From: Buchnera aphidicola (Chaetosiphella stipae setosa)
Lineage (GTDB): Bacteria > Pseudomonadota > Gammaproteobacteria > Enterobacterales > Enterobacteriaceae
Length of the DNA stretch: 64,000 nt
Assembly: GCF_964059095.1 (NCBI RefSeq)
Contig: NZ_OZ060394.1
Coordinates: 2,706 to 66,705 of the forward strand
Direction of reading: 5' to 3'
Shown here: positions 25,432 to 37,606 of the stretch, in pieces
Layout of the letters: each line of letters begins with the position of its first letter
Position numbering within the stretch: the stretch's first letter is position 1
Program-made: the position numbers and the translations under genes
Notes under the pieces: generated by a model
The model's input: only the letters and a program-made list of their open reading frames with translations
Databases searched by the model: none
What the model was told of the DNA's origin: nothing

Positions 25432-28400
25432 TTATAAATTATTTGAATTTAATAGTTCTGATAAATTTGCAGAAGCTTTTTCTAAACTCGTTTGTTTTTT
25501 TGAAGATGATTTATTTTTTTTATTTTTATTAAATTTATTTTTTTTGATATTTTTTTTCAATAATCTATCTTGATGATATGAATAACCTGTTCCTGCAGGG
25601 ATTAATCTTCCAACAATAACGTTTTCTTTTAATCCTCTTAGTTCATCTATTTTTCCTGCAACTGCAGATTCTGTTAAGACTCTTGTTGTTTCTTGAAAAG
25701 ACGCTGCAGAAATAAAAGATTCTGTAGCAAGAGAAGCTTTTGTAATTCCTAATAAATCTCTTTCGTAACATATTTTTTTTTTATTATTTTTTTTTAATTT
25801 GATATTAGATATTCTGATGCGAGAATATTCTACTTGTTCTCCGTTTAAAAATTTAGATTCTCCATAATTTGTAATAGTTGCTTTTCTTAACATTTGTCGA
25901 ATAATAACTTCAATGTGTTTATCATTAATTTTCACTCCTTGTAATCGATATACTTCTTGTACTTCATTAATAATATATCTTGTAACAGCTTGAATACCTC
26001 TTAATCTTAAAATATCATGAGGTGATTCTGGACCGTCGGATATCACATCTCCTTTTTCTATTCTTTCTCCTTCAAATACATTCAATTGCCTCCATTTTGG
26101 AATCATTTCTTCATATGAAAATTTTTCATTTATTGGAGTAATTATTAATCTTCTTTTTCCTTTTGTTTCTTTTCCAAAAGATATAATTCCGCTTTTTTCA
26201 GCTAAAATTGCTGGTTCTTTTGGTTTTCTTGCTTCGAATAAATCTGCTACTCTAGGAAGTCCACCAGTAATATCTTTTGTACTAACAGATTCTTGAGGTA
26301 CTTTTGCTAATATATCTCCAGAACTTATTTTTTCTCCATCTTGAACATGAACAATTGTTTTTCCAGGCAAAAAATATTGCGCTGGCATTTGCGTTCCTGG
26401 TATGAAAACATCTTTTTTATCTGATTTTATTATTTTTAAAGCAGGTCTGAGATCTTTTCCTAATGCTGTTCGATTTGAAAGATCTAAAATAATAATTGAT
26501 GATATTCCAGTCATTTCATCAGTTTTTTTTATGATGCTTTGCCCTTCTAACATATCTATAAATTTTATGTATCCGTTAACTTCTGTTATTACAGGAATAG
26601 TATGAGGATCCCATGTAGCTATTATTTCTCCAGAAAAAACTTTTTCATGATTTTTTTTTTCTAGAATTGCTCCGTAAGGAATTTTGTAATTTTCTTGAGT
26701 TCTTCCTATTGAATCAATGATTTTTAGTTCAACATTTCTAGAAGTAATAACTATTTTATCCGAGGAGTTAATAACGAATTTTGAATTATTTAATCTTATA
26801 TTTCCATCATTTTTTGCTCTAATATTAGATTCTGTTGCTGTTCTTGAAGCGGCACCACCAATATGAAACGTTCTCATAGTTAATTGCGTTCCTGGTTCTC
26901 CTATAGATTGCGCTGCAATGACTCCAATCGCTTCTCCTTTTTTTACTAATTCCCCTCTTGCTAAATCTCTTCCATAACAGTATGCACATACACCAAAATT
27001 TGTTTCGCAATGTACAACTGATCTTACTTTAACTTTTTCGATGGAATTTTTTTCTAAAATATTGCAGTATTTTTCATTTAATAATGTATTTTTTTTAATT
27101 AAAATTTTTTTAGAATTTAATTTTAAAATATCTTTTAAAACGACTCTACCAAGAATTCTTTCTATTAATGGTTCTTTAATGTTTCCACCTTCTATGACAG
27201 AAGTCATAGTAATTCCTTTTTTTGTTTTACAATCTTTTTCTGTGACTACTAAATCTTGTGCTACATCTACTAATCTTCGTGTTAAATATCCGGAATTAGC
27301 TGTTTTTAATGCTGTATCAGCTAATCCTTTTCGTGCTCCATGGGTTGAAATAAAGTATTGTAAAACATTTAATCCTTCTCTAAAATTTGCTGTAATTGGT
27401 GTTTCTATAATCGATCCATCTGGTTTAGCCATTAAACCTCGCATTCCTGCAAGTTGACGTATTTGAGCAGCTGAACCTCTAGCTCCTGAATCTGCCATAA
27501 TAAAAATGCTGTTAAAAGAAGTTTGTTTTTTTCTTTCTCCTTTTGTATTTTTAGTTTTTACAGTTGATAAATTTTTCATCATAGATTTTGAAATTTTTTC
27601 ATTTGCTGCTGACCAAATATCTATGACTTTATTATATTTTTCTCCTTTTGTAACTAGTCCTGATTGAAATTGTTCTTGAATATCCAATACTTCTATTTTT
27701 GCATCATTGATAATTTGTGTTTTTTGAAAAGGTATTTCCATATCATCAATCCCTACAGAAGATCCCGAACGTGCAGCATATGAAAATCCTGTATACATAA
27801 TTTGATCTGCAAACAATACTGTTTTTTTAATTCCTAAGATTCTATGACATGTATTAATCATGTAAGAAATAGAATTTTTTTTTAAAGTTTTGTTGATCAT
27901 AGAAAAAGGAAGTCCTTTCGGGACGATATTCCATAAAATAGCTCGTCCTATAGTTGTTTTAATAATTTTTTGATATTTTTTTTGAATTTTTTTTTCTTTT
28001 TTTTCATATTCTGTAATTCTAATTTTTACAATAGAATGTAGTTCTGCTAATCCTAATTGATAAATTTTTTCTGCTTCTTTAGGTCCTGAAAGAAGCATGT
28101 TTTCTCCTTTTCCATTTTTTTTTTCTCGAGTCATATAATATAAACCAAGCACAACATCTTGAGATGGAACAACAATGGGTTCACCATTTGCTGGAGAAAG
28201 TATGTTATTTGTTGACATCATTAAATTTCTTGCTTCAACTTGAGATTCTAGTGTTAGAGGTATATGAACAGCCATTTGATCGCCATCAAAGTCAGCGTTA
28301 TATGCTGCACATACTAAAGGGTGTAATTGAATTGCTTTTCCTTCAATTAGTATAGGTTCAAAAGCTTGTATTCCTAATCTATGTAGAGTAGGTGCTCTAT

Positions 28401-29673
28401 TTAATAAAATAGGATGTTTTTTGATTACTTCATCTAAAATATCCCAGACAATAGGTTCTTCTTTTTCTACCATTTTTTTTGCAGATTTGATTGTATTTGC
28501 TAGGTTTTTTTCTTCTAGTTTTCCATATATAAATGGTTTAAAAAGTTCTAAAGCCATTTTTTTAGGTAATCCACATTGATTTAATTTTAGATAAGGTCCG
28601 ACTGTTATTACAGATCTTCCAGAATAATCTACTCTTTTTCCTAATAAATTTTGACGGAATCTTCCTTGTTTTCCTTTAATCATATCTGCTAATGATTTTA
28701 AAGGTCTTTTATTTGATCCAATAATTGCTCTTCCTCTTCTGCCATTATCTAAAAGAGCGTCTACTGATTCTTGCAACATTCTTTTTTCATTTCTAATGAT
28801 AATATCTGGAGCAGATAGTTCCAATAATCTTTTTAAACGATTATTTCTATTAATTACTCTTCTATATAAATCATTAAGATCAGAGGTTGCAAATCTTCCT
28901 CCATCTAAAGGGACTAGTGGTCTTAAATCTGGAGGTAATATTGGTAAAACAGTTAAAATCATCCATTCAGGTTTATTATTTGATTGTATAAAGGATTCTA
29001 TTAATTTAATTCTTTTTGTGATTTTTTTTTTCTTTGTTTCAGAGTTTGTTTTTTTTAGTTCTTTTCGGATTTTTTTACATTCTTTTTTTAAGTTTATTTT
29101 TTTTAGAAGATTTTGTATTGCTTCAGCTCCCATTTGAGCGATAAATTCATCTCCGTATTTTTCTATGGCTTCAATATTTTGTTCTTCAGTTAAAATTGAT
29201 TTATTTTTTAGTTTTGTCATTCCTTGATCAATAATTACGTATGATTCAAAATATAAGACTCTTTCAATATCTCTTAAAGGCATATCTAAGAGTAAACCAA
29301 TTCTAGATGGTAATGATTTTAAAAACCATATATGTGCTATAGGAGAAGCAAGTTCAATATGACCCATTCTTGAGCGTCTTACTTTACTTTTTGTTACTTC
29401 AACTCCACATTTTTCACATATTACTCCTCTATGTTTTAATCTTTTATATTTTCCACATAAACATTCATAGTCTTTTATTGGACCAAATATTTTTGCACAA
29501 AATAATCCATCTCTTTCAGGTTTAAATGTTCTATAATTTATAGTTTCTGGTTTTTTTACTTCGCCATAAGACCAAGATCTCATTATTTCTGGTGAAGATA
29601 AAGAGATTTTTATTGCATTAAAATCTTCTAAAATATTTTTTGATTTAATAAATTTAAATAATTCTTTCAACAA
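25432..29673 (-). CDS. rpoC: RNA polymerase subunit beta prime
   Basis: Largest catalytic subunit of RNA polymerase. The 1413-residue product (E. coli 1407) has the N-terminal zinc ribbon ([20 protein letters not shown]), the catalytic metal site NADFDGDQM, the second zinc site ending [13 protein letters not shown], the bridge-helix and trigger-loop area around [19 protein letters not shown], and a normal C-terminus with a lysine-rich tail. Conservation is very high and length essentially unchanged. It is co-transcribed with rpoB, 71 nt upstream. Confidence 0.98.
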   Translation of the reverse strand: MLKELFKFIKSKNILEDFNAIKISLSSPEIMRSWSYGEVKKPETINYRTFKPERDGLFCAKIFGPIKDYECLCGKYKRLKHRGVICEKCGVEVTKSKVRRSRMGHIELASPIAHIWFLKSLPSRIGLLLDMPLRDIERVLYFESYVIIDQGMTKLKNKSILTEEQNIEAIEKYGDEFIAQMGAEAIQNLLKKINLKKECKKIRKELKKTNSETKKKKITKRIKLIESFIQSNNKPEWMILTVLPILPPDLRPLVPLDGGRFATSDLNDLYRRVINRNNRLKRLLELSAPDIIIRNEKRMLQESVDALLDNGRRGRAIIGSNKRPLKSLADMIKGKQGRFRQNLLGKRVDYSGRSVITVGPYLKLNQCGLPKKMALELFKPFIYGKLEEKNLANTIKSAKKMVEKEEPIVWDILDEVIKKHPILLNRAPTLHRLGIQAFEPILIEGKAIQLHPLVCAAYNADFDGDQMAVHIPLTLESQVEARNLMMSTNNILSPANGEPIVVPSQDVVLGLYYMTREKKNGKGENMLLSGPKEAEKIYQLGLAELHSIVKIRITEYEKKEKKIQKKYQKIIKTTIGRAILWNIVPKGLPFSMINKTLKKNSISYMINTCHRILGIKKTVLFADQIMYTGFSYAARSGSSVGIDDMEIPFQKTQIINDAKIEVLDIQEQFQSGLVTKGEKYNKVIDIWSAANEKISKSMMKNLSTVKTKNTKGERKKQTSFNSIFIMADSGARGSAAQIRQLAGMRGLMAKPDGSIIETPITANFREGLNVLQYFISTHGARKGLADTALKTANSGYLTRRLVDVAQDLVVTEKDCKTKKGITMTSVIEGGNIKEPLIERILGRVVLKDILKLNSKKILIKKNTLLNEKYCNILEKNSIEKVKVRSVVHCETNFGVCAYCYGRDLARGELVKKGEAIGVIAAQSIGEPGTQLTMRTFHIGGAASRTATESNIRAKNDGNIRLNNSKFVINSSDKIVITSRNVELKIIDSIGRTQENYKIPYGAILEKKNHEKVFSGEIIATWDPHTIPVITEVNGYIKFIDMLEGQSIIKKTDEMTGISSIIILDLSNRTALGKDLRPALKIIKSDKKDVFIPGTQMPAQYFLPGKTIVHVQDGEKISSGDILAKVPQESVSTKDITGGLPRVADLFEARKPKEPAILAEKSGIISFGKETKGKRRLIITPINEKFSYEEMIPKWRQLNVFEGERIEKGDVISDGPESPHDILRLRGIQAVTRYIINEVQEVYRLQGVKINDKHIEVIIRQMLRKATITNYGESKFLNGEQVEYSRIRISNIKLKKNNKKKICYERDLLGITKASLATESFISAASFQETTRVLTESAVAGKIDELRGLKENVIVGRLIPAGTGYSYHQDRLLKKNIKKNKFNKNKKNKSSSKKQTSLEKASANLSELLNSNNL

Positions 29674-29744
29674 TTTATTCCTGTATTTTTTAATATTTTT
29701 AAAATAAAAATATTATTTATTTAAAATTGATTATTTTATGTTTT

Positions 29745-32700
29745 TTATTTTTCTAATTCTATATTAATACCTAGAGAACGAATTTCTTTTAGAAGAACAT
29801 TAAATGATTCTGGCATTCCAGGTTCCATTTTATGATTTCCATCAACAATATTTTTATACATTTTTGTTCTACCGCTTACATCATCTGATTTTACAGTTAA
29901 CATTTCTTGTAATGTATATGACGCTCCGTATGCTTCTAACGCCCAAACTTCCATTTCTCCGAATCTTTGCCCACCAAATTGCGCTTTTCCTCCTAATGGT
30001 TGTTGCGTAACTAAACTATAAGATCCTGTAGAACGAGCATGCATTTTATCATCAACTAAATGATTTAATTTTAATATATACATATAACCTACAGTGACAG
30101 GTCTTTCAAATTTTTCTCCTGTTCTACCATCAAATAAATCTATTTGGCCGGAACTATGAAAACCAGATAATTTTAAAAGATCTTTGATTTCTTTTTCTTG
30201 TGCCCCGTCAAATACGGGTGTAGATACTGGAATTCCATTTTTATAATTTTGAGCTAAACATAATACTTCTTCATCAGTAAATTTATTTAAATTAACTTTT
30301 TGGCGTTGATTATAACCTATGTCAAAAGTTTTTTGCATAAAAGAACGAAGTTTATGAAATGTTTTATATTTATTTAATATTTTCGTGATTTTGTCTCCTA
30401 TTCCCTTAGCAGCTAATCCTAAATGCGTTTCTAGTATTTGCCCAATATTCATTCTAGAAGGAACACCTAATGGGTTTAAAACAATATCCACTGGTATACC
30501 ATTTTTATCATATGGCATATCTTCTACTGGATTTATTTTTGATATTACTCCTTTATTTCCATGTCTTCCAGCCATTTTATCTCCTGTTTGAACGTATCTT
30601 TTAACGGCTAAGTATACTTTTACAATTTTTAAAATACCTGGAGATAAATCATCACATTTAGTAATTTGTTTTTTTTTGTTGTGTATTTTTTTTTTAAATT
30701 TTTTTTGTAAGTTATTATATTGTATTTTAAATTCATTTAATTGAGTTTGATATTTTTTTTTTAATTTTAAATTAAACCATTTTTTTGGAATCATTTTTTT
30801 AAAATTTTCGTATATCATACCAGATTTTATTAAAAGATTTTTGACTTGTCTTAACAAACCCATTTCGAAAATATTTTTTTGTTCAGATAAATTATTTATC
30901 ATATTTTTTATTTGCATTTCTTCAATTTCTAAAGTTCTTTTATCTTTTTTAATTCCATCTCTTGTAAATATTTGTACATCTATTACTGTTCCAAGAATTC
31001 CATTTGGAACCCTTAAAGAAGTATCTTTGACATCAGATGCTTTTTCGCCAAATATTGCTCGTAAAAGTTTTTCTTCTGGGGTTAATTGAGTTTCTCCTTT
31101 CGGTGTCACTTTTCCAACTAATATATCTCCTCCGTTAACATCTGCTCCAATATATACAATTCCTGATTCATCTAAATTAGATAATGCAGATTCTCCAATA
31201 TTAGGTATATCTGCAGTAATTTCTTCTGTTCCAAGTTTTGTATCTCGAGAAATACATGAAAGTTCTTGAATATGAATACTTGTGAAACGATCTTTTTGTA
31301 CTACTTTTTCAGATATTAATATAGAATCTTCGAAGTTATATCCATTCCATGGCATAAAAGCAACTCTCATATTTTGCCCTAAAGCTAATTCTCCAAGATC
31401 TGTTGCTGGTCCGTCACCTAATACATCACCTTTTTTTATTATATCGTTTAAATATACACATGGATTTTGATTAATACATGTATTTTGGTTAGATCTTTTA
31501 TATTTTATTAAATTATAAATGTCAATTCCTGTATCATTTTTTTTTATCTCGTTTTTATTAACTTTTACAATGATTTGAGAAGCATCAACGTAATGAATTT
31601 TTCCTCCTCTTTTAGCAATTATTGTGATTCCTGAATCGATTGCGACTATTCTTTCCATTCCTGTTCCGACTAATGGTTTCTCTGCTTTTAATAGCGGAAC
31701 AGCTTGTCTTTGCATATTAGCTCCCATTAATGCGCGGTTAGCATCATCATGTTCTAAAAAAGGTATTAAAGACGCACCTACGGAAACTATTTGTTGATTA
31801 GAAATATCCATATAATCAATTTTTTTTTTTTTAAATAAGTTGGATTCTCCTTTATTTCTACATATTACTAGTTTATCAAGGATTTTTTGATTTTGATTAA
31901 CATTCGTATTTGCTTGAGCAATGATAAAGTTTCCTTCTTCAATTGCAGAAAGATATTTTATTTTATTTGTTACATATCCTTTGTGTACTTTTCTATATGG
32001 TGTTTCTAAAAATCCATATATATTTGTTCTTGCATATATTGATAAAGAGTTAATCAAGCCAATATTTGGTCCTTCTGGAGTTTCTATTGGACACACTCTT
32101 CCATAATGTGTAGGATGTACATCTCGTACTTCAAATCCTGCTCTTTCACGAGTTAAACCTCCTATTCCTAAGGCAGATATTCTTCGTTTATGAGTAATTT
32201 CTGATAAAGGATTATTTTGATCCATAAATTGAGAAAGTTGGCTAGAACCAAAAAATTCTTTTACTGCAGCAGAAATAGGTTTTGCATTTATCATATCTTG
32301 AGGCATTAAATTTTCTATATCTCCTGCTGATAATCTTTCTTTGACTGCTCTCTCTACTCTAATTAAACCAATTCTAAACTGATTTTCTGTCATTTCTCCT
32401 ACAGATCTCACTCGTCTATTTCCTAAGTGATCAATATCATCTATTTCTCCTTTTCCGTTTCTTATATAAATTAGTTTTTTTATAACATCAACTATATCTT
32501 TTTTACTCAGTGTATTTTTTCCAGTAATTTTTTTTCTTAATAGAGATCTATTAAATTTCATTCTTCCTACAGAAGATAAATCATATTTTTCTTCCATAAA
32601 AAATAATGATTCAAAAAGTTTTTCAGCTGTTTCTGATGTTGGAGGTTCTCCAGGACGCATCATACGATAAATTTCAATTAGAGCGCTACTTTTATCTGTT

Positions 32701-33764
32701 GTTGTATCAATTTTTAAAGTTTCAGAAATATATGGTCCGTGATCTAAATCGTTAGTAAATATTGTTTTTATAACGTTAATTTGATTTTTTTTTATTTTTT
32801 TTATCTTTTCTTTTGTAAAAATTTCGTTTGCGGAGATGATTAATTTGTTATGTTTATCAAAATAATTTTTTGATGAAATTTTTCCAATTATATATTCTAT
32901 AGGAACTTGAATAGAAGAAATTTTATCTTTTTTGAGTTTTTTTATATGTCTAACAGTGACTCGTTTATTTTTTTTTACATAAATAACATTATTTTTTTTT
33001 ATATCAAATGAAATTGTTTCTCCTCTTAATCTTTTGGGAATGAGTTTCATATATATTTTTGATTTTTTAAATATAAAAATATTCTTTTTAAAGAATATAT
33101 TCAATATTTCTTGGATACTATATCCCAGTGCTTTTAGTAAAATAGTGACAGGAAATTTTTTTCTTCTGTCAATTCTAGCAAATAAGTTATCTTTGGAATC
33201 AAATTCAAAATCTATCCATGATCCGCGATAAGGAATGATTCTAGAATTATATAAAACTTTTCCTGAAGAATGAGATTTTCCTTTATCGCTATCAAAAAAA
33301 ACACCAGGACTTCTGTGTAATTGTGAAACGACAACACGTTCTGTTCCATTAACTACGAAAGTTCCATGTTTTGTCATTAATGGAATTTCACCCATATATA
33401 CTTCTTGCTCTCTAATATCTTTTATTTTTTTATTTAATTCATCTTTGTCGTATATTATTAAACGTAAAGTCACTCTTAATGGAACTGCATACGTTGCTCC
33501 ACGAATATGACAATCCATAACGTTAAAACTTTTTTTTCCTAATCTATATTTTACATATTGTATTTCAGCATTCTCATTATAACTTTTAATAGGAAATACT
33601 GATTTTAATGCTGATTCTATTCCGTTAGAAATATTTTTTTTTATATTGATAAAATTTTTAAATGAATCAATTTGAATAGAAAGTAAATATGGAATTTTTA
33701 ACACTTGAGGATTTTTTCCAAAATCTTTTCTAATTCTTTTCTTTTCTGTATAAGAATATCCCAT
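29745..33764 (-). CDS. rpoB: RNA polymerase subunit beta
   Basis: Forms the second half of the polymerase active-site cleft. The 1339-residue product (E. coli 1342) starts [16 protein letters not shown] after the initiator Met and is collinear throughout. The rifampicin-region block [24 protein letters not shown] reads with the usual sensitive-type residues as far as I can align it. The C-terminal [23 protein letters not shown] and [16 protein letters not shown] blocks are intact. Its leader contains a conserved-looking hairpin after rplL. Confidence 0.98.
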   Translation of the reverse strand: MGYSYTEKKRIRKDFGKNPQVLKIPYLLSIQIDSFKNFINIKKNISNGIESALKSVFPIKSYNENAEIQYVKYRLGKKSFNVMDCHIRGATYAVPLRVTLRLIIYDKDELNKKIKDIREQEVYMGEIPLMTKHGTFVVNGTERVVVSQLHRSPGVFFDSDKGKSHSSGKVLYNSRIIPYRGSWIDFEFDSKDNLFARIDRRKKFPVTILLKALGYSIQEILNIFFKKNIFIFKKSKIYMKLIPKRLRGETISFDIKKNNVIYVKKNKRVTVRHIKKLKKDKISSIQVPIEYIIGKISSKNYFDKHNKLIISANEIFTKEKIKKIKKNQINVIKTIFTNDLDHGPYISETLKIDTTTDKSSALIEIYRMMRPGEPPTSETAEKLFESLFFMEEKYDLSSVGRMKFNRSLLRKKITGKNTLSKKDIVDVIKKLIYIRNGKGEIDDIDHLGNRRVRSVGEMTENQFRIGLIRVERAVKERLSAGDIENLMPQDMINAKPISAAVKEFFGSSQLSQFMDQNNPLSEITHKRRISALGIGGLTRERAGFEVRDVHPTHYGRVCPIETPEGPNIGLINSLSIYARTNIYGFLETPYRKVHKGYVTNKIKYLSAIEEGNFIIAQANTNVNQNQKILDKLVICRNKGESNLFKKKKIDYMDISNQQIVSVGASLIPFLEHDDANRALMGANMQRQAVPLLKAEKPLVGTGMERIVAIDSGITIIAKRGGKIHYVDASQIIVKVNKNEIKKNDTGIDIYNLIKYKRSNQNTCINQNPCVYLNDIIKKGDVLGDGPATDLGELALGQNMRVAFMPWNGYNFEDSILISEKVVQKDRFTSIHIQELSCISRDTKLGTEEITADIPNIGESALSNLDESGIVYIGADVNGGDILVGKVTPKGETQLTPEEKLLRAIFGEKASDVKDTSLRVPNGILGTVIDVQIFTRDGIKKDKRTLEIEEMQIKNMINNLSEQKNIFEMGLLRQVKNLLIKSGMIYENFKKMIPKKWFNLKLKKKYQTQLNEFKIQYNNLQKKFKKKIHNKKKQITKCDDLSPGILKIVKVYLAVKRYVQTGDKMAGRHGNKGVISKINPVEDMPYDKNGIPVDIVLNPLGVPSRMNIGQILETHLGLAAKGIGDKITKILNKYKTFHKLRSFMQKTFDIGYNQRQKVNLNKFTDEEVLCLAQNYKNGIPVSTPVFDGAQEKEIKDLLKLSGFHSSGQIDLFDGRTGEKFERPVTVGYMYILKLNHLVDDKMHARSTGSYSLVTQQPLGGKAQFGGQRFGEMEVWALEAYGASYTLQEMLTVKSDDVSGRTKMYKNIVDGNHKMEPGMPESFNVLLKEIRSLGINIELEK

Positions 33765-33845
33765 TATATTTCTCTGTTTTTATAAAATTTCTATAAGAAA
33801 ATGTTGAAATTTATTTTTATATTTAAGAATTTTTAAAATTTGTTT

Positions 33846-33882
33846 AAAACCAAGCTTGTGAATTTTCCACTAGCTTAGTTTT
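33846..33882 (-). promoter_or_regulatory. rplL-rpoB intercistronic hairpin (probable attenuator or processing site)
   Basis: A 15-bp inverted repeat (33846-33860 with 33868-33882, 7-nt loop) with one G-U pair and one mismatch in the minus-strand RNA. It lies between the rplL stop and the rpoB start, the position of the attenuator and RNase III site that lowers rpoBC expression in E. coli. Only a short T stretch follows, so partial read-through is expected. Confidence 0.65.
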
Positions 33883-33907
33883 AAAAGAGATATCGTTGTA
33901 AATATAT

Positions 33908-34273
33908 TTACTTAACTTCTATTTCTGCTCCAGCTGTTTCTAATGTTTTTTTTAGTGTTTCTACTTCTTCTTTATTTATTTTTTCTTTTAGAATAGTTGG
34001 TGCTGATTCTACAAGATCTTTTGCTTCTTTTAAACCTAAGCTTGTTAGGCTTCTCACTGCTCTAATTACAGATACTTTGTTTTTTCCTATAGATTTAATA
34101 TATAAATCAAATTCTGTTTTTTCTTCTTTTTTTTCAACTTGAGTTGGATTGTTATTAATAGGAATATTAGAGGAGACTTCAAATTTTTTTTCCATTAATT
34201 TTATAAGTTCCATAATTTCTGTAACTGACATTTCTGAAACTTTTTGAATTATATCTTCTTGCGTAATAGACAT
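33908..34273 (-). CDS. rplL: 50S ribosomal protein L7/L12
   Basis: Stalk protein that recruits translation GTPases. The 121-residue product has the N-terminal dimerisation domain ([21 protein letters not shown]), a hinge that is shorter in alanines and richer in Asn/Glu/Lys than in E. coli, and the C-terminal domain with [25 protein letters not shown], the GTPase contact surface. Normal length. It lies 36 nt after rplJ, with which it forms the L10-(L12) stalk. Confidence 0.96.
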   Translation of the reverse strand: MSITQEDIIQKVSEMSVTEIMELIKLMEKKFEVSSNIPINNNPTQVEKKEEKTEFDLYIKSIGKNKVSVIRAVRSLTSLGLKEAKDLVESAPTILKEKINKEEVETLKKTLETAGAEIEVK

Positions 34274-34309
34274 TTTTTTCTCTTTAGTTTGGATAAAATT
34301 TACTATTTT

Positions 34310-34804
34310 TTATTTTTTTATATTATTTTTTATTGATATTAATATTCGAATTAATTTTCCTATTGCAGATTCTTTTATTGTTATAAGAAGTTTTTGAATA
34401 GCTTCTGGATATGTTGGTATTAAAGCTAATTTTTCTATTTTTTCTGGAGAAATAAATTTTCCTTCAAAGGCTGCTCCTTTTATTTTAAAGTTTTTATTTT
34501 CTTTTGAAAATAAATATAATAGTTTTGCAGCGCTTCCTGGATGTTCAATAGAAAATGCAATTAGAGTAAATTCTTTTAAAGTTTTTTGAAGACATTGAAA
34601 AGATGTGTTTTCAAGACCTTTTTTTAATAAGGTGTTTTTAATAACAGTAATTTTAATTCCATTTTTTCTTGCTTGTTTTCTTAATAAGTTAATTTTGTTA
34701 ACATTTATTTTTTTTGAATTTGCAACAACAGCGGATAATGCATTTTTCGATATTTTATTTATTTTCTCTATAATTTTTTTTTTTTTGAGAGTACTTACAG
34801 ACAT
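34310..34804 (-). CDS. rplJ: 50S ribosomal protein L10
   Basis: Anchors L7/L12 dimers to the ribosome and, in E. coli, represses its own operon by binding the rplJ leader. The 164-residue product (E. coli 165) has the family pattern SALSAVVANSKKINVNKINLLRKQARKNG, the IKNTLLKKGLENT segment and a C-terminal helix carrying L12-binding repeats. The start MSVSTLKKKK is preceded by an AGGAG-like site. The 241-nt spacer upstream holds a hairpin that could be the autoregulatory leader. Confidence 0.95.
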   Translation of the reverse strand: MSVSTLKKKKIIEKINKISKNALSAVVANSKKINVNKINLLRKQARKNGIKITVIKNTLLKKGLENTSFQCLQKTLKEFTLIAFSIEHPGSAAKLLYLFSKENKNFKIKGAAFEGKFISPEKIEKLALIPTYPEAIQKLLITIKESAIGKLIRILISIKNNIKK

Positions 34805-34965
34805 TTTTACTCCTAGATTTTTTTAAAAAAATCCTTTATAATAATTTTATTATTTTCATATAAAATTAATAAAAATTTTTAAAATTAAAAATTTAGAAGT
34901 TTTTTAATTTTTTTATTCTATAATTAGAATTTTTAAAAAATATTGTGAAGGAAGAAATACAAAAA

Positions 34966-35010
34966 CCTAATTTCTAACTAAGATTTAAAAAAATTAATTA
35001 AGAAACTAGG
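34966..35010 (-). promoter_or_regulatory. Possible L10 leader hairpin upstream of rplJ
   Basis: In the minus-strand RNA CCUAGUUUCU (35010-35001) pairs with AGAAAUUAGG (34975-34966), 10 bp including one G-U, enclosing a 25-nt loop. It lies about 160-205 nt upstream of rplJ, where the E. coli L10-(L12)4 binding leader is found. I cannot confirm the kink-turn that defines the leader from sequence alone. Confidence 0.4.
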
Positions 35011-35045
35011 ATATTTATATATAATAAAAATAAAGTTAAAATTTT

Positions 35046-35729
35046 TTATTTTAAACTAGATTTTTTAATTTCTATTGCTTGACTCATTGTAGTTGTTAAA
35101 AATATTTTTTTAAAATACTTTCCTTTCATTTTATGAGGTTTTTGTTTTTTGAGTTCTTTAATAAGGCTTATTAAATTTTCTTTAATTTGTTTGATAGAAA
35201 AATTAATTTTTCCTATTGAGGAGTGTATAATTCCATTTTTTTCATTTTTATATCTTATTTGTCCGTTTTTTATTTTTTTTACTGTTTCGTAGATTTCAGA
35301 GGTAATTGTTCCCATTTTGTGATTTGGCATTAATCCTTTTGGGCCTAAAATAGATCCTAATAAACTGACTTGTTTCATAGATTCTGGGGTAGCAACTACT
35401 ACATGAAATTTAATTGTATTTTTTTTTATTTTTTTTGATAAATCATCCATTCCTATAAATTCAGCTCCTGCTTTTTTAGCTTCTTCTGCTTTTTTTCCAT
35501 TAGCAAATACTGCTACTATCATTTTTTTTCCCGTTCCGTGAGGTAAAACAGTTGAACCTCTAATATTTTGATCTGTCTGTTTTGCATTAATTCCTAGCAT
35601 AATTACTACATCAAAACTTTCAATGAATTTTTTTTTAGATTTTTTTTTTAAAATAGAAATAGCTTTTTCTATTTTTATTTTTTGAAATATTTTTTTTTTA
35701 TCATTTTTTTTTATTTTTTTATTTTTCAT
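35046..35729 (-). CDS. rplA: 50S ribosomal protein L1
   Basis: Forms the L1 stalk near the E site and, in E. coli, represses rplK-rplA translation. The 227-residue product is collinear with the family: [59 protein letters not shown] and the C-terminal TTMSQAIEI. The N-terminus is almost entirely lysine and isoleucine. The start at 35729 overlaps the rplK stop by 11 nt, implying coupled translation. E. coli L1 is 234 aa. Confidence 0.96.
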   Translation of the reverse strand: MKNKKIKKNDKKKIFQKIKIEKAISILKKKSKKKFIESFDVVIMLGINAKQTDQNIRGSTVLPHGTGKKMIVAVFANGKKAEEAKKAGAEFIGMDDLSKKIKKNTIKFHVVVATPESMKQVSLLGSILGPKGLMPNHKMGTITSEIYETVKKIKNGQIRYKNEKNGIIHSSIGKINFSIKQIKENLISLIKELKKQKPHKMKGKYFKKIFLTTTMSQAIEIKKSSLK

Positions 35730-36165
35730 ATTTTTCGAAATTTTCTATTTTTAAACCCATAGATTTTGCTGTGCCTATAATTGATTTATTTATCTTTTCT
35801 AATGTTGATCCAGTCATATCTTTTTTTTTAATTTTAGATATTTCTTTTATTTGTGAGTATTTTATACTTCCAACAAATTCTATATTTGGTTTTTTTGATC
35901 CTGATTGTATTCCTGCGTATTTTTTTAGTAATACTGATGCAGGAGGTGTTTTTTGCACAAAAGTAAAAGTTTTATCTGAATATACAGTTATAATAACAGG
36001 TATAGGAATTCCTTTTTCTAAAGATGAAGTTTCTGCATTAAATTTTCTACAAAAATCCATAATGTTTAATCCTTTTTGACCTAATGCTGGACCAATAGGA
36101 GGGCTTGGGTTAGCTTGACCAGCTGGTATTTGAAGTTTTATATATGAGTCAATTTTTTTTGCCAT
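35719..36165 (-). CDS. rplK: 50S ribosomal protein L11
   Basis: Component of the GTPase-associated centre. The 148-residue product begins [30 protein letters not shown], with the proline-rich flexible N-terminal domain, and ends with the rRNA-binding domain ([22 protein letters not shown]). Normal length apart from a short lysine-rich tail that overlaps the start of rplA. It follows nusG in the same operon. Confidence 0.97.
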   Translation of the reverse strand: MAKKIDSYIKLQIPAGQANPSPPIGPALGQKGLNIMDFCRKFNAETSSLEKGIPIPVIITVYSDKTFTFVQKTPPASVLLKKYAGIQSGSKKPNIEFVGSIKYSQIKEISKIKKKDMTGSTLEKINKSIIGTAKSMGLKIENFEKYEK

Positions 36166-36200
36166 TTTTTTCTCTTATAAGAAAATGTATTTTGTAAGAT

Positions 36201-36754
36201 TTATAAATTTTTTTCTACTTGGTTAAAATCTAATTCTACAGGTGTAGATCTTCCAAAAATAGATACTGAAACTTTTAATCTATTTTTGTTATAGTCTACT
36301 TCTTCGACAATTCCATTAAAATCTGAAAATGGACCACTATTTACTCGAACGTTTTCTCCAGGTTCAAAAAGTATTTTTGGTCGAGGTTTATCTCCAATTT
36401 TTTTGAGTTTTTTTTGAATTTTTTTAATTTCATTTTTATTAACTGGAAAAGGATTTTCTGAAGAACCGCCTATAAATCCTATAACTTTAGGAATATTTTT
36501 TATTAAATGCCAGTTAAATTCATTCATAATCATTTTAATAAATATGTATCCAGGAAAAAATTTATTTTTACTTTTTGTTCTTTTTCCTTTTTTAATTTCT
36601 ATCACTTCTTCTGATGGAACTAAAATTTCTCCAAACATTTTCCTTCTTTTTTTTTTTTGAAGGTTGTCTTTTATAGATTTAACAACTTTATCTTCATATC
36701 CAGAATAAATTTGTATTGCATACCATTTTTTTTTTTTTGATCTAAAATTTTCAT
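36201..36754 (-). CDS. nusG: Transcription antitermination factor NusG, frame interrupted in a 13-A tract
   Basis: NusG links RNA polymerase to Rho, to the ribosome and to antitermination complexes. The gene should start at the ATG at 36754, because AAGGA lies 8 nt upstream, reading MKILDQ. It then enters a run of 13 A residues (minus strand; 36738-36726). After the run the NusG N-terminus ([15 protein letters not shown]) continues in a different frame, joined in frame through a second run of 12 A to [12 protein letters not shown], the KOW motif [14 protein letters not shown] and the end [13 protein letters not shown]. An 11- or 14-A run would restore a complete product of about 184 residues, matching E. 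coli spacing exactly (181 aa). The uninterrupted part from ATG 36638 gives only 145 residues and loses the start of the polymerase-binding domain. Slippage on the A run, or a non-standard ATT/ATC start, could rescue it; a sequencing miscount is also possible. Confidence 0.88.
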
Positions 36755-36765
36755 AGATATTTTCC

Positions 36766-37146
36766 TTAATTTTTAAAGTATGTAATTAAAGATATTGTAT
36801 AAAAAATTATTCCATCTATTCCCCATAATAAAACAGAGATTAGTGAACTAATTATTATAATCATAAATGTTGTATGTAATGTTTCTGTTTTTGTTGGATA
36901 GGAAATATTTTGTATTTCTGATTTTGTATTTTTGAAAGTGGAAATTAAATATGAGAAATTTTTTGCTATAATTGATAAAACAGTACCAATAATGAGAGAT
37001 ATAATTGCTAAATCAGCATATTGAGATTGAATTGATAAAATTTTATATTTTTTGTTTAAAAGTAAGATAAAAATGAAAAAAATATTGATAGAAATTAATA
37101 TTTTTCCTAAGGGTATTCTTTTTGTATAATTAATATTAGATTTCAT
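36766..37146 (-). CDS. secE: Preprotein translocase subunit SecE
   Basis: Clamps the two halves of SecY in the inner-membrane channel. The 126-residue product (E. coli 127) has two N-terminal membrane helices (about residues 17-33 and 46-64), the conserved amphipathic cytoplasmic segment [11 protein letters not shown], and the third, essential helix (about 91-122). It lies 11 nt upstream of the nusG start, the usual secE-nusG pair, and downstream of four tRNA genes. tufB, which lies between glyT/thrT and secE in E. coli, is absent here. Confidence 0.94.
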   Translation of the reverse strand: MKSNINYTKRIPLGKILISINIFFIFILLLNKKYKILSIQSQYADLAIISLIIGTVLSIIAKNFSYLISTFKNTKSEIQNISYPTKTETLHTTFMIIIISSLISVLLWGIDGIIFYTISLITYFKN

Positions 37147-37214
37147 TAGAAATCCTAAAATAAGATTTTATAAAATATTAAATTAAAAATTTTTTTAGAA
37201 ATACAGTTTTTATA

Positions 37215-37288
37215 TGCTGATACCCAGATTTGAACTGGGGGTCTCACCCTTACCAAGGGTGCGCTCTAACCAACTAAGCCATACCAGC
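37215..37288 (-). tRNA. thrT: tRNA-Thr (GGT)
   Basis: A 74-nt cloverleaf on the minus strand with acceptor GCTGGTA/TATCAGC (one G-U), anticodon stem CACCC/GGGTG and loop TTGGTAA (anticodon GGT), T loop TTCAAAT. Close to E. coli thrT. No encoded CCA. Last of four clustered tRNAs before secE. Confidence 0.96.
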
Positions 37289-37322
37289 GCGTGTTTTTTA
37301 TTTTTAAAAAATTTTTAATTTT

Positions 37323-37394
37323 AGCGAACAGTGGGAATTGAACCCACATTCTCAACTTGGAAGGTTGAGGTAATATCCATTATACCATGCTCGC
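37323..37394 (-). tRNA. glyT: tRNA-Gly (TCC)
   Basis: A 72-nt cloverleaf: acceptor GCGAGCA/TGTTCGC with one G-U pair, anticodon loop CTTCCAA (anticodon TCC), T arm GTGGG/CCCAC. Same neighbours as E. coli glyT. No encoded CCA. Confidence 0.96.
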
Positions 37395-37410
37395 GTATAT
37401 TTATTTTTTT

Positions 37411-37494
37411 TGGTGAGGGAAGGATTCGAACCTTCGAAGTCGTTAAGACGTCAGATTTACAGTCTGCTCCTTTTGGCCGCTCAGGAACCTCACC
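37411..37494 (-). tRNA. tyrU: tRNA-Tyr (GTA)
   Basis: An 84-nt class II tRNA with a long variable arm: acceptor GGTGAGG/CCTCACC, anticodon loop CTGTAAA (GTA), T stem GAAGG/CCTTC. Closely resembles E. coli tRNA-Tyr. No encoded CCA. Confidence 0.96.
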
Positions 37495-37533
37495 ATTTTT
37501 ATTTTTTAATTTTTTTAAAATATTGAATTTTTT

Positions 37534-37606
<73 letters not shown>

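Noticed and set aside
36201-36638. A naturally short 145-residue NusG starting at ATG 36638.
   Set aside because: The conserved NusG N-terminus is encoded just upstream in the same frame, and a proper start with ribosome site exists at 36754; only the A tract separates them. Kept as a possible fallback product.
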